64,000 nucleotides of DNA from Streptomyces eurythermus (GTDB lineage: Bacteria > Actinomycetota > Actinomycetes > Streptomycetales > Streptomycetaceae). The notes under the pieces are model-generated. The model searched no databases. It was not told where the DNA came from and saw only the letters and a list, made by a program, of their open reading frames with translations. Positions 8,876-17,717 of the stretch are shown here, in pieces. A program made the position numbers and the translations under genes. Each line of letters begins with the position of its first letter. Positions within the stretch are counted from its first letter, which is position 1. The DNA lies in assembly GCF_014649115.1 (NCBI RefSeq), contig NZ_BMSK01000004.1, positions 62,001 through 126,000 of the forward strand, written 5' to 3'.

Positions 8876-9789
8876 CCACCCCGCCCGCCCTGCTCATCGC
8901 CGGACACGGCACCCGTGACGACGCCGGTGCCGAGGCGTTTCGCGACTTCGTCCGGGAACTGGGGCGCCGCCACCCCGATCTGCCCGTCGCGGGCGGCTTC
9001 ATCGAACTGTCCCCGCCGCCGCTCGGCGAGGCCGTCGCCGAACTGGTCGAGCGGGGCGTGCGCCGGTTCGCGGCGGTGCCGCTGATGCTGGTGTCGGCCG
9101 GGCACGCCAAGGGTGACATCCCGGCCGCGCTGGCCCGCGAGAAGGAGCGGCACCCGGGCATCTCCTACACCTACGGCCGCCCGCTGGGCCCGCACCCGGC
9201 GCTGCTGAGCGTGCTGGAGCGGCGGCTGGACGAGGTGCTGGACGGCGCGGACCGCGCGGAGGTGACCGTGCTGCTGGTCGGGCGCGGCTCCACCGACCCC
9301 GACGCCAACGCGGAGGTGTTCAAGGCGGCGCGGCTGCTGTGGGAGGGCCGCGGGTACGCCGGGGTGGAGACGGCGTTCGTGTCGCTGGCGGCGCCGGACG
9401 TGCCGAGCGGCCTGGAGCGGTGCGCGGCGCTGGGCGCGCGGCGGATCGTGGTCCTGCCGTACTTCCTGTTCACCGGCATCCTGCCGGACCGGGTGCGGCA
9501 GCAGACCGAGGACTGGGCGGCGGCGCACCCGGAGCTGGACGTGCGGTCGGCCGATGTCATCGGTCCCGAGCCGGAGCTGCTGGACCTGGTGATGGAGCGG
9601 TACGAGGAAGCCGTCAAGGGCGATCTGCGGATGAACTGCGACTCGTGCGTGTACCGGATCGCGCTGCCGGGGTTCGAGGACAAGGTGGGGCTGCCGCAGC
9701 AGCCGCACTTCCACCCGGACGACGACGGCCACCACCACGGGCACGGGCATCACCACCACGGGGGCCACTCGCACAGCCATGCGCACTGA
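8872..9789 (+). CDS. cbiX: Sirohydrochlorin cobaltochelatase, long CbiX type
   Basis: Inserts cobalt into sirohydrochlorin at the start of the early-cobalt route. It opens with LLIAGHGTRDDAGAEAF, the CbiX/SirB active-site start with the metal-binding His. A second CbiX half follows (VLLVGRGSTDPDANAEV). The C-terminal extension has MNCDSCVYR, an MxCxxC motif known as an Fe-S ligand site in long CbiX proteins. It ends in a His-rich tail with more than a dozen His. Both features are described for CbiX(L) enzymes. It overlaps cobC by 11 bases. Confidence 0.92.
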   Translation: MTTPPALLIAGHGTRDDAGAEAFRDFVRELGRRHPDLPVAGGFIELSPPPLGEAVAELVERGVRRFAAVPLMLVSAGHAKGDIPAALAREKERHPGISYTYGRPLGPHPALLSVLERRLDEVLDGADRAEVTVLLVGRGSTDPDANAEVFKAARLLWEGRGYAGVETAFVSLAAPDVPSGLERCAALGARRIVVLPYFLFTGILPDRVRQQTEDWAAAHPELDVRSADVIGPEPELLDLVMERYEEAVKGDLRMNCDSCVYRIALPGFEDKVGLPQQPHFHPDDDGHHHGHGHHHHGGHSHSHAH

Positions 9790-10876
9790 GCCGAGCGGCG
9801 TCCCGGAGCCCGATCTGCGGCACCACGGGGACGCGGAGGTCCGGGACGACGGGGCCGGGCTGGTGGACCTCGCCGTCAACGTCCGGGCGGACACGCCCCC
9901 GCGGTGGCTGCGGGAGGAGATCGCCGGTTCGCTGTCGTCCCTCGCGGCCTACCCGGACGGGCGGGCCGCGCGGGCGGCGGTGGCGGCGCGGCACGGGCTG
10001 CCGGTGGAGCGGGTGCTGCTGACGGCGGGGGCCGCGGAGGCGTTCGTGCTGCTGGCCCGTGCGCTGAAGGTGCGCCGGCCGGTGGTCGTGCATCCGCAGT
10101 TCACGGAGCCGGAGGCGGCGCTGCGGGACGCCGGGCACAGCGTGGACCGGGTGCTGCTGCGGGAGCGGGACGGGTTCCGGCTGGACCCGTCGGCGGTCCC
10201 GGAGGACGCCGACCTGGTGGTGATCGGCAACCCCACCAACCCGACGTCGGTGCTGCACCCGGCGGGGACGGTCGCCGGGCTCGCCCGCCCCGGCCGGACG
10301 CTGGTGGTGGACGAGGCGTTCATGGACGCGGTGCCGGGCGAGCGGGAGGCCCTGGCCGGCCGCACGGACGTCCCCGGCCTCGTCGTGCTGCGCAGCCTGA
10401 CCAAGACCTGGGGCCTGGCCGGCCTGCGCATCGGCTACGTGCTCGCCGCCCCGGAGACCATCGCCGAACTGGAGCGGGCCCAGCCCCTGTGGCCGGTCTC
10501 CACCCCGGCGCTGGCCGCGGCGCGGGCGTGCGTGACGCCCCGGGCGCTGGCCGAGGCGGGTCACGCGGCCCACCGCATCGCCGGCGACCGGGCGCACCTG
10601 GTGGCCGGCCTGACCGCGCTCGCCGCCCACGGGGTACGGGTGGCGGGCCCGGCGCGGGGCCCCTTCGTCCTGGTGCGCGTCCCCGAAGCGGCCGCGGTCC
10701 GCCACCGCCTGCGCGACCTCGGTTACGCGGTCCGCCGGGGCGATACGTTCCCGGGCCTGGACCAGGACTGGATCCGCCTGGCCGTACGCGACCGCACGAC
10801 GGCGGACGGCTTCCTGAAGGCCCTGTCGGCCGTGCTCGGCGCGCCGGTCTCCCCGCCCCGGAAGGCCGCGCCCTGA
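9779..10876 (+). CDS. cobC: PLP-dependent threonine-phosphate decarboxylase / histidinol-phosphate aminotransferase-like protein
   Basis: Fold type I PLP enzyme of 365 residues. Features are VIGNPTNPTSVLHP for cofactor binding, VVDEAFMD and the Schiff-base Lys in LRSLTKTWGLAGLRIGY. At the end of a cobalamin operon such proteins make (R)-1-amino-2-propanol phosphate from L-threonine phosphate for the nucleotide loop. A histidinol-phosphate aminotransferase role is the alternative, but the setting argues against it. The ATG 9779 lies within the His-rich tail codons of cbiX. The last codons and stop are duplicated just downstream. Confidence 0.87.
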   Translation: MRTEPSGVPEPDLRHHGDAEVRDDGAGLVDLAVNVRADTPPRWLREEIAGSLSSLAAYPDGRAARAAVAARHGLPVERVLLTAGAAEAFVLLARALKVRRPVVVHPQFTEPEAALRDAGHSVDRVLLRERDGFRLDPSAVPEDADLVVIGNPTNPTSVLHPAGTVAGLARPGRTLVVDEAFMDAVPGEREALAGRTDVPGLVVLRSLTKTWGLAGLRIGYVLAAPETIAELERAQPLWPVSTPALAAARACVTPRALAEAGHAAHRIAGDRAHLVAGLTALAAHGVRVAGPARGPFVLVRVPEAAAVRHRLRDLGYAVRRGDTFPGLDQDWIRLAVRDRTTADGFLKALSAVLGAPVSPPRKAAP

Positions 10877-10937
10877 CCGGGGGCGGCGCAGCGGACTCCC
10901 CGCCCCGGAAGGCCGCTCCCTGACCGGGGGCGGCGCA
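10850..10937. repeat. Direct duplication of the cobC 3' end including its stop codon
   Basis: A 41-bp segment (10850-10890), holding the last codons and TGA of cobC and 14 following bases, is repeated at 10897-10937 with one difference (GCG to GCT). The period is 47 bp. The second copy would encode the same final residues and stop, but it lies after the real stop. Nothing else is visible in 10938-11000. Confidence 0.9.
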
Positions 10938-11000
10938 CCGGGCGGGGAGCGGCGCGGGGGCCGTCGGACGTCCCGGCGGCCGGCCGGGCCCGCGGAGCCG

Positions 11001-11909
11001 TCAGCGCTTCCCGCGCCGGGCCAGGGTCAGCGCTCCCCCGCCCGCCAGCAGCAACGCCAGCGCGCCGCCCGCGATGTACGGGGTTGCCGGACTGCCGCCG
11101 GTCTCGGCGAGGTCGGCCTCTGACGGGGCGCCCTGGGGGCGGGGGCCGGCGGCCGGGTCGTGGCTGGGGACCGGCTTGGCGGTGGGCGGGGCCATCGGGG
11201 ACTCGCAGGTGGCCTCGGCCAGGGTGACCGTGCCCTCGACCTCGGCGACGCCCAGCTTCAGGGGGTTGACGGAGACCTTGAGTCCGAGGGCGGTCGCGGC
11301 GGCCGTGCGGGTGGTCGTGGTGTGCCGGGACAGGTCGAGGCGGACCTCGCCGACGCCGGGCACCTTCACCTCGACGGGGGCGCCGGCGGTCAGGGTGACG
11401 CGCTTGCCGAGGACGGTGACGGCGCCGAGGACGTTCGCGGCGGCGGTGGGCGCCTCGCCGGCCTCGCAGGTGGCCTTCGCGGTGACCGCGTCGGCCTCGA
11501 TCACGGACAGCAGGGGCAGCCCGGGTACGTGCAGCCGGGCGTGGGCGACCCGGACCGAGCCCTCGGCGCGCCGGGCGGTGACCGTGGCCTTCGACTCGGC
11601 GACGTCGGCGCCGAGTACGGTGAACGGTTTGCCGCCGTCGACGCCGTCGAGCCGGACGGACAGCGCCGTGCGGTCCGCGCTGCGCGGTGCCTGGACCTCG
11701 TTGAAGGAGACCGCGAGCGGGACGTTCACGGTTTTGTTCAGCAGGGACACATCGAGGCCGGTGCGCAGGACGACGGCGGAGGCGCGGCCGTGGCCGGTGG
11801 TCGCGTGCGCGCTGCCCGCGCCCAGGACCACGGGTGCCGCGGTGAGGGCGGCGGCCGTCACGAGGGCGGCCGAACGGCGTGCGGGCATGCGGAAGTTGTT
11901 GCTGTTCAA
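11001..11909 (-). CDS. LAETG-type sortase-anchored secreted protein
   Basis: Exported surface protein. The N-terminus has a signal peptide ending near GAGSAHA. The C-terminus has LAETG, a hydrophobic helix and the positive tail ARRGKR. This is the LAXTG signal used by class E sortases in Streptomyces to attach proteins to peptidoglycan. The middle (about 220 residues, many charged beta-like segments, two Cys) has no domain I recognise. I chose TTG 11909 as start; TTG 11951 and ATG 11888 are also in frame, and none has a strong ribosome-binding site. From memory it resembles the S. coelicolor SCO1860 family. Confidence 0.8.
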   Translation of the reverse strand: MNSNNFRMPARRSAALVTAAALTAAPVVLGAGSAHATTGHGRASAVVLRTGLDVSLLNKTVNVPLAVSFNEVQAPRSADRTALSVRLDGVDGGKPFTVLGADVAESKATVTARRAEGSVRVAHARLHVPGLPLLSVIEADAVTAKATCEAGEAPTAAANVLGAVTVLGKRVTLTAGAPVEVKVPGVGEVRLDLSRHTTTTRTAAATALGLKVSVNPLKLGVAEVEGTVTLAEATCESPMAPPTAKPVPSHDPAAGPRPQGAPSEADLAETGGSPATPYIAGGALALLLAGGGALTLARRGKR

Positions 11910-12042
11910 GGCGGTGGGACCCCCAGAGGAAACGTGCTTGGGACCCGTCAACCTTGTCCCCGGTACGGGTGAACGGTCAGCGTTCCAGGGCTACTTCACC
12001 CGAACGTGAATACCCCGCACGGTGATTCGAATCGGGGGGCGG

Positions 12043-13134
12043 CTACCCGACGACCCGCCCGTTCAGCACCACACGGCGCGGCGCCGCCAGCACCCGTACG
12101 TCGGCCCGGGGATCGGCCTCGTACACCACCAGGTCGGCGGGGGCGCCCTCGTCCAGACCGGGCCGGCCGAGCCAGGCGCGGGCACCCCAGGTGGTCGCCG
12201 ACAGGGCGGCGAGGGGCGGGATGCCGGCGGCGACCAGCTCGGCGACCTCCTCGGCGACCAGGCCGTGGGCCAGCGAGCCGCCGGCGTCCGTGCCGACGTA
12301 GACCGGGATGCCGGCGTCGTAGGCGCCGCGCACGGTGTCGTAGCGCCGCTCGTGCAGCCGGCGCATATGGGCGGACCAGCGGGGGAACTTCCGCTCACCG
12401 CCCTCGGCGAGCCGCGGGAAGGTGGCGATGTTGACGAGGGTGGGCACGATGGCGACGCCCCGCTCGGCGAACAGCGGGATCAGGTCCTCGCTGAGCCCGG
12501 TCGCGTGCTCGACGCAGTCGATGCCCGCCTCGACCAGGTCGCGCAGCGAGCTCTCCGCGAAGCAGTGCGCGGTGACGCGGGCGCCGAGCCGGTGGGCCTC
12601 GGCGATGGCCGCTTCCACCGCCTCGCGGGGCCAGCAGGGGGCGAGGTCGCCGAGGTCGCGGTCGATCCAGTCGCCGACCAGCTTGACCCAGCCGTCGCCG
12701 CGCCGGGCCTCCTGGGCGACGTAGGCGACGAGGTCGTCCGGTTCGATCTCCCAGGCGTAGTTGCGGATGTAGCGGCGGGTGCGGGCGATGTGCCGCCCCG
12801 CCCGGATGATCTTCGGCAGGTCGGCGCGGTCGTCGATCCAGCGGGTGTCGGAGGGCGAGCCGGCGTCCCGGACCAGCAGGGTGCCCGCGTCCCGGTCGGT
12901 GAGCGCCTGCTTCTCGGCGGTCTCGGCGTCGACCGGGCCGTGCGCGTCCAGGCCCACATGGCAGTGCGCATCGACCAGGCCGGGCAGGGCCCAGCCGGTG
13001 ACGGTGCGCACGTCCCGGGCGCCGGCGGGGCGGTCGTAGGAGATCCGGCCCCCGACCACCCACAGCTCGTCCCGGACGTCGTCCGGACCGGCCAGGACGC
13101 GCCCCTTCACGTGCAGCACAGCGCCATCGCTCAT
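12043..13134 (-). CDS. Amidohydrolase-superfamily protein (imidazolonepropionase-like)
   Basis: Metal-dependent hydrolase of about 363 residues with the amidohydrolase TIM-barrel signature. Seen in order are DAHCHVGL (metal HxH), VTAHCFAES and CVEHATGL (further His ligands), and VGTDAGGSLAHG (catalytic Asp). The substrate is unknown; cyclic amides, imides or small peptides are typical of this branch. ATG 13134 is preferred over GTG 13143 because AGGGTG lies at a good distance. It sits between the LAETG protein and the amino-acid ABC operon without obvious functional links to either. Confidence 0.8.
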   Translation of the reverse strand: MSDGAVLHVKGRVLAGPDDVRDELWVVGGRISYDRPAGARDVRTVTGWALPGLVDAHCHVGLDAHGPVDAETAEKQALTDRDAGTLLVRDAGSPSDTRWIDDRADLPKIIRAGRHIARTRRYIRNYAWEIEPDDLVAYVAQEARRGDGWVKLVGDWIDRDLGDLAPCWPREAVEAAIAEAHRLGARVTAHCFAESSLRDLVEAGIDCVEHATGLSEDLIPLFAERGVAIVPTLVNIATFPRLAEGGERKFPRWSAHMRRLHERRYDTVRGAYDAGIPVYVGTDAGGSLAHGLVAEEVAELVAAGIPPLAALSATTWGARAWLGRPGLDEGAPADLVVYEADPRADVRVLAAPRRVVLNGRVVG

Positions 13135-13152
13135 GCACCGCACCCTAACGGC

Positions 13153-13947
13153 CTACGCCTCGGACTTCCCCACCTGGTCGGAGGTCTCCTCCTCCACGTC
13201 GGCCATCGCCGGGTCGAGCAGGCGGGAGAGGAAGTGCCGGGTGCGCTCGTGCCGCGGGGCTCCGATGACCTGGTCCGGGCTGCCGTCCTCGACGATCACT
13301 CCGCCGTCCATGAAGACGACCCGGTCGGCGACCTCGCGGGCGAAGGTCATCTCGTGGGTGACGACCATCATCGTCATGCCCTCCCGGGCGAGCATGCGCA
13401 TGACGGCGAGGACGTCGCCGACCAGCTCGGGGTCGAGCGCGGAGGTCGGCTCGTCGAAGAGCATCACCTCGGGGCCCATGGCGAGCGCGCGGGCGATGGC
13501 GACGCGCTGCTGCTGGCCGCCGGAGAGGGAGGCCGGATAGGCGTCCGCCTTCTCGGCGAGGCCGACCCGGGCCAGGTTCTCGGCGGCGGTCCGCGCGGCG
13601 GTCGCCTTGTCCCGCCGGAGGACCCGGCGCTGGGGCAGCGTGAGGTTCTCGGTGACGCTCAGGTGCGGGAAGAGGTTGAACTGCTGGAAGACCATGCCGA
13701 TGCGGCGGCGTACGGCGTCGATGTCGACGTCCGGGTCGGTGACCTCCGTGCCGCCGACGAAGACCTGGCCCTTGGTGGGCTCCTCCAGCAGGTTCACACA
13801 GCGCAGCAGCGTCGACTTGCCGGACCCGGAGGGGCCGATGACACAGACGACCTCGCCCTGGCGGATCTCCAGGTCGATGCCGCGCAGCACCTCGTTGTCG
13901 CCGAAGGACTTGTGCAGCCCGCGGACTTCGATCTCCGGGCGGCTCAC
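13153..13947 (-). CDS. Polar amino-acid ABC transporter, ATP-binding protein
   Basis: ATPase of a GlnQ/GluA-type importer, 264 residues. Walker [12 protein letters not shown], signature LSGGQQQRV and Walker [15 protein letters not shown] are all intact. The start is GTG 13947, backed by an AGGAGG motif six bases upstream; the frame extends further but only over the permease. It is the last gene of an operon that runs binding protein, permease, ATPase, with short overlaps. The substrate is most likely glutamate, glutamine or another polar amino acid. Confidence 0.92.
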   Translation of the reverse strand: MSRPEIEVRGLHKSFGDNEVLRGIDLEIRQGEVVCVIGPSGSGKSTLLRCVNLLEEPTKGQVFVGGTEVTDPDVDIDAVRRRIGMVFQQFNLFPHLSVTENLTLPQRRVLRRDKATAARTAAENLARVGLAEKADAYPASLSGGQQQRVAIARALAMGPEVMLFDEPTSALDPELVGDVLAVMRMLAREGMTMMVVTHEMTFAREVADRVVFMDGGVIVEDGSPDQVIGAPRHERTRHFLSRLLDPAMADVEEETSDQVGKSEA

Positions 13948-14777
13948 CGGATCGCCTCCTGGGCCTTGGTCTCCATACGGCGTACGACGAAGCTGAGCGG
14001 GATGGTGACCAGCAGGTAGCACAGGCCCGCGACCAGGATCGGCGTGGAGTTGGCGGTCGTACTGGCCAGGTCCCGGCCGAACTTGGACAGTTCGCGTTCC
14101 TCCAGGGTGACGCCGAGGAACAGCACCAGCGAGGAGTCCTTGAACAGCAGGACGAGTTCGTTGGTCAGCGGCGGCAGGATGATCCGGAACGCCTGCGGGA
14201 TGATGATCGAGATCATGGCCTTCGCCGGCGAGAAGCCGAGCGAACGGGCCGCCTCCATCTGTCCCTTGGGCACGGCCTGGATGCCGGCGCGGATGGTCTC
14301 GGCCATGTAGGCGGCGGAGACCAGGCCGAGCGCGAGGGCGACCTTGCCGTAGGTGCCGCCGGGGATCTCCGTGCCGGGGAAGGCGAGGGGCACGGCCACG
14401 CCGACGAAGATGAAGATCAGCAGGGCGGGCAGGCCGCGGAAGATCTCGATGTAGACGCCCGCCAGCCAGCGGTAGGGGCCCACGGAGGACAGCCGCATCA
14501 GCGCGATGACCATGCCGAGGACCAGCCCGACCACGAAGCCGGACAGCGTGTACAGCACGGTGTTCTTCAGCGCCAGCGTGATGACGTCCGGGAACATCTG
14601 CTTGGCGATGTCGGCCTGGGCGAACTGGTTCTGCAGCCGGCCCCAGTCGGCCGTGGCCGCGAAGGCGATCACGGCGGCGGCGAAGACGGCGTACTGGACG
14701 CCCCGCGACAGGGTGCGCTTCTGCCGCCGGGTCAGTCCCTTCTTCTTCGGCTGGAGGGGTGTGTCCGTGTCGGTCAT
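13944..14777 (-). CDS. Polar amino-acid ABC transporter, permease
   Basis: Inner-membrane permease of the HisM/GlnP family, 277 residues. A basic N-terminus rich in Lys and Arg precedes about five hydrophobic helices. The EAA-loop that contacts the ATPase is visible as [21 protein letters not shown]. The ATG at 14777 overlaps the stop of the binding-protein gene. A single permease gene in the operon suggests it works as a homodimer. Confidence 0.92.
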   Translation of the reverse strand: MTDTDTPLQPKKKGLTRRQKRTLSRGVQYAVFAAAVIAFAATADWGRLQNQFAQADIAKQMFPDVITLALKNTVLYTLSGFVVGLVLGMVIALMRLSSVGPYRWLAGVYIEIFRGLPALLIFIFVGVAVPLAFPGTEIPGGTYGKVALALGLVSAAYMAETIRAGIQAVPKGQMEAARSLGFSPAKAMISIIIPQAFRIILPPLTNELVLLFKDSSLVLFLGVTLEERELSKFGRDLASTTANSTPILVAGLCYLLVTIPLSFVVRRMETKAQEAIR

Positions 14778-15622
14778 GAGGCGGCGGGAGACGCGACGGA
14801 GGCGTCGTACGGGCCGATCCACTTCTCGTAGATCTTCTTGTAGGTGCCGTCGGCCTTGGCCTGCTTGAGCGCCTTGTTGATGGCGTCGCGCAGCGCCGTG
14901 TTGCCCTTCTTGACGGTGAAGCCGTACTGCTCGCCGGTCTTGAGGTTGTCGACGACCTTGAACTTGTCCGCGTTGGCCTTGTCCTTCAGCCAGCCCTGGA
15001 CCACCGGGTAGTCGATGACGACGGCCTTGACCTGACCGGTGCGCAGACCGTTGAGGACCGCGTCGGAGGACTCGAAGGAGACCGGGTCGTAGCCCTTCTC
15101 CTTGGCGTAGTCCTCGCCGGTGGTCTGCGCCTGGGCACCCAGCTTCTTGCCCTTGGCCTTGACGTCGGCGAGCGAGGTGATCCCGCTGTCCTTGTCGACG
15201 AGGACGGCCTGGGTGGCCTCGAAGTACGGGTCGGAGAAGTCGACGTTCTTCTTGCGCTCGTCGGTGATGGTCATGCCGGCGGCGGCCAGGTCGCACTCCC
15301 CGGAGTTCAGGAAGGCGCCGGTCTTGAAGTTCTCGAAGGGGGTGTCGCGGATCTTCTGCTCGACGCCGAGGTCCTTGGCGACGAGGTCGATCAGGGCGAC
15401 GTCGAAGCCCTGCACCTTGCCGTCGACCTCCGACTGGAACGGCGGGTACGGAAGGTGGGTGCAGGTGGTGAGCTGCCCCGCCTTGGCCAGGTGGACGCCC
15501 TTGACGGTGGTCTTGCCGCTCCCCCCGCCGTCGTCCGAGGAGCAGCCGGCCACGAGCGCGAGCCCGGCCGTCACGGTGATGGCTGCCAGAGCGCGGGTCC
15601 GGCGTCCGAGGAGCGTTGTCAT
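14774..15622 (-). CDS. Polar amino-acid ABC transporter, substrate-binding lipoprotein
   Basis: Extracellular receptor of the importer, family 3 solute-binding protein, 282 residues. A lipoprotein signal ends in LVAGC (Cys27), so it is anchored to the outer face of the membrane. Family segments include [18 protein letters not shown] and [21 protein letters not shown]. It is first in the operon, and its promoter must lie in the 138-bp space shared with the divergent aminotransferase gene. Ligand identity is inferred from the family only. Confidence 0.92.
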   Translation of the reverse strand: MTTLLGRRTRALAAITVTAGLALVAGCSSDDGGGSGKTTVKGVHLAKAGQLTTCTHLPYPPFQSEVDGKVQGFDVALIDLVAKDLGVEQKIRDTPFENFKTGAFLNSGECDLAAAGMTITDERKKNVDFSDPYFEATQAVLVDKDSGITSLADVKAKGKKLGAQAQTTGEDYAKEKGYDPVSFESSDAVLNGLRTGQVKAVVIDYPVVQGWLKDKANADKFKVVDNLKTGEQYGFTVKKGNTALRDAINKALKQAKADGTYKKIYEKWIGPYDASVASPAAS

Positions 15623-15670
15623 GGGGGGAATCTCCCGGTAGGGAACGTTGGGTTCCGATTATAAGGAAAA

Positions 15671-15692
15671 GTTTGACCCTCTCAAATCAAAC
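15671..15692. promoter_or_regulatory. Candidate operator between the amino-acid ABC operon and the aminotransferase gene
   Basis: An inverted repeat GTTTGA, ten bases, TCAAAC lies in the AT-richer middle of the 138-bp divergent spacer, with a nested TTTGA/TCAAA pair. Position and symmetry suggest a protein-binding site affecting one or both genes. No regulator is encoded next to it. Confidence 0.35.
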
Positions 15693-15760
15693 CCATGGTA
15701 ACGGGGTCGTTGCACCTAAGATCGAGGGAATCGACTTCCCGTTTGAAGAGAGAGCACGCC

Positions 15761-16861
15761 GTGAGCCACCCCTTCCTCGATCTGCCCCCGCTGAGTGCCG
15801 AGCGCTTCGCCGCCATCGAGGACGGCGTGGCCCGGCTGCTGGACACCCGGCAGGACGTCCTGATCACCCAGGGCGAGGCGCTGCTGCCGCTGGAGGGCGC
15901 GATCCGCGCGGCGGCCGGGCCGGGCACGGTGGCCCTGAACGTGATCACGGGCCCGTACGGCCAGACGTTCGGCGACTGGCTGCGGGACGCCGGCGCCACC
16001 GTGCACGACCTCTCCGTCCCCTTCCACACGGCGGTGACCGCCGGGCAGATCCGGGAGGCGTTCGCCGAGCACCCGGAGATCGACTTCGTGTCGCTGGTGC
16101 ACGCGGAGGCGGCGACCGGCAACACCAACCCGGTCGCGGAGATCGGCGAGGCGGTACGGGAGCAGGGCGCCCTCTTCTATCTGGACGCGGTGGCCTCGGT
16201 GGGCGCGGAGCCGGTGCTGCCGGACGCCTGGGGCGTGGACCTGTGTGTGATCGGGGCGCAGAAGGCGATGGGCGGCCCGGCCGGGGTGTCGGCGATCTCG
16301 GTGAGCGAGCGGGCGTGGGCCCGGATGGCCGCCAACCCCGGCGCCCCGCGCCGCTCCTACCTGTCCCTGCTGGACTGGAAGGAGCGCTGGATCGACGCGG
16401 GCCGCAAGGCGCTGCCGCACGCGCCGGCCCAGCTGGAGATGCTGGCGCTCCAGGCGTGCCTGGAGCGGATCGAGTCGGAGGGTCTGGAGACGGTGATGGC
16501 CCGGCACCGGAGCGCGGCGCGGGCCGCGCGGGCCGGCGCGGTGGCGCTGGGCGGGGGCCTCGAGCCGTATGTGCACGAGGAGCGGGACGCGGCGCCGGTC
16601 GCGACGACGCTGCGGGTGCCGTCCGGCGTGGTGGCCTCGCAGGTGGTGGCGCGGGCCCTCGCGAGCGATCCGGCGCTGCCGCTGGCGGCCGGCGGCGGGG
16701 CGCTGGCCAAGGAGATGATCCGGGTCAACCACTACGGCCGGGACGCGACGCCGGGTGCGGTGCAGGGCTCGCTGGCGGCGCTGGGCGCGGCGCTCGCGGA
16801 GCAGGGCCTGACGGTCGATCCCGCCGCCGCCCGCCGGGCCGCGGAGGACGCCTGGCGCTGA
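15761..16861 (+). CDS. Class V PLP-dependent aminotransferase (alanine-glyoxylate type)
   Basis: Fold type I PLP enzyme of 366 residues. It carries NTNPVAEIGEAVREQGALFY, LDAVASVGAEP (cofactor Asp) and the Lys in VIGAQKAMGGPAGVSAIS. This matches the alanine-glyoxylate/serine-pyruvate branch of class V; the actual amino donor is unknown. GTG 15761 with GAAGAGAGAG upstream is preferred over the earlier in-frame GTG at 15695. The neighbouring divergent amino-acid importer suggests linked amino-acid metabolism. The gene ends 12 bases before a strong intrinsic terminator. Confidence 0.82.
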   Translation: MSHPFLDLPPLSAERFAAIEDGVARLLDTRQDVLITQGEALLPLEGAIRAAAGPGTVALNVITGPYGQTFGDWLRDAGATVHDLSVPFHTAVTAGQIREAFAEHPEIDFVSLVHAEAATGNTNPVAEIGEAVREQGALFYLDAVASVGAEPVLPDAWGVDLCVIGAQKAMGGPAGVSAISVSERAWARMAANPGAPRRSYLSLLDWKERWIDAGRKALPHAPAQLEMLALQACLERIESEGLETVMARHRSAARAARAGAVALGGGLEPYVHEERDAAPVATTLRVPSGVVASQVVARALASDPALPLAAGGGALAKEMIRVNHYGRDATPGAVQGSLAALGAALAEQGLTVDPAAARRAAEDAWR

Positions 16862-16873
16862 GCGCCGTTCGCT

Positions 16874-16906
16874 GTTCCCGGGGGCCGCGCTCCCGGGAAC
16901 TTTTTT
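16874..16906 (+). terminator. Intrinsic terminator after the aminotransferase gene
   Basis: A perfect 9-bp stem (GTTCCCGGG at 16874-16882 and its complement at 16892-16900), a 9-base loop and six T residues at 16901-16906. This classical form is relatively uncommon in Streptomyces and separates the gene from the ectoine operon. Confidence 0.9.
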
Positions 16907-17185
16907 ATGCCCGGACGTTATCGAAACCCACTCCATTTCATTTTCACAATTCCCGCCGATTCGCCGGACGATAGCTTCCCATCTTCTTCTTCCCGCTTTT
17001 TGCAGAGCTAAACGAACGAGTTTTCCGGCAGGTTTCCCCGGCATTTCGGGCTGTGACACACTCCACAGCGGATGAACTTTGTACCGATTTTCCCGGGTGC
17101 ATTACGGACATATCTTCCGTCGTCCGAGGTGACACCGCTCCGGCTCCCGTGCACTTTCGAATTCACCTCGCTAAATTCGTGCCGC
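16907..17185 (+). promoter_or_regulatory. Leader and promoter region of the ectoine operon
   Basis: About 280 bases without a convincing gene, clearly richer in A and T than the rest of the window (for example around 16911-17010). The ectABCD promoter and any osmotic or heat control site must be here. A frame in phase with ectA is open from ATG 17072, but that upstream part lacks a ribosome-binding site and does not resemble EctA. I could not identify the -35 and -10 elements with certainty. Confidence 0.55.
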
Positions 17186-17704
17186 ATGACCGCCGCACCC
17201 GCAGACCTGCTCATCGAAAGTCCGGCGACCAGCGACGGAGCCGCGCTCTGGCGCATCGCCAAGGAATCGAAAACCCTCGATCTGAACTCCTCCTACAGCT
17301 ATCTGCTGTGGTGCCGGGACTTCGCCGGCACCTCGGTGGTGGCCCGTGGTGCGGACGGGGAACCGGTCGGCTTCGTCACCGGTTACCTGCGGCCCGGCCG
17401 CCCCCGCACCCTGCTCGTCTGGCAGGTGGCCGTCGACGCCGCCCACCGGGGCTGCGGCATCGCCGCCAGGCTGCTGGACGGGCTGACCCGGCGCCTCGTC
17501 GCCGAGCGCGGCATCACCGAGCTGGAGACCACCATCACCCCCGGCAACACCGCCTCCGAGCGTCTGTTCACCTCGTTCGCCGAGCGGCACGGCGCACGGG
17601 TCAGCCGCGAGGTGCTGTTCGACGCCGACCTGTTCCCGGGCGGCTCGCACGACCCCGAAGTCCTCTACCGCATCGGCCCGTTGACCGAGTCCACCGCCCA
17701 CTGA
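17186..17704 (+). CDS. ectA: L-2,4-diaminobutyrate acetyltransferase
   Basis: Second enzyme of ectoine synthesis; acetylates diaminobutyrate at N4 using acetyl-CoA. It has the typical EctA stretch DLNSSYSYLLWCRDF near the N-terminus and a GNAT-fold CoA site (WQVAVDAAHRGCGIAARLL). The length of 172 residues is normal. ATG 17186 fits family length, although the ribosome-binding site is weak; an in-frame ATG at 17072 would add 38 residues with no family match. ectB follows after 13 bases. Confidence 0.93.
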   Translation: MTAAPADLLIESPATSDGAALWRIAKESKTLDLNSSYSYLLWCRDFAGTSVVARGADGEPVGFVTGYLRPGRPRTLLVWQVAVDAAHRGCGIAARLLDGLTRRLVAERGITELETTITPGNTASERLFTSFAERHGARVSREVLFDADLFPGGSHDPEVLYRIGPLTESTAH

Positions 17705-17717
17705 GGAGCGAATCACC

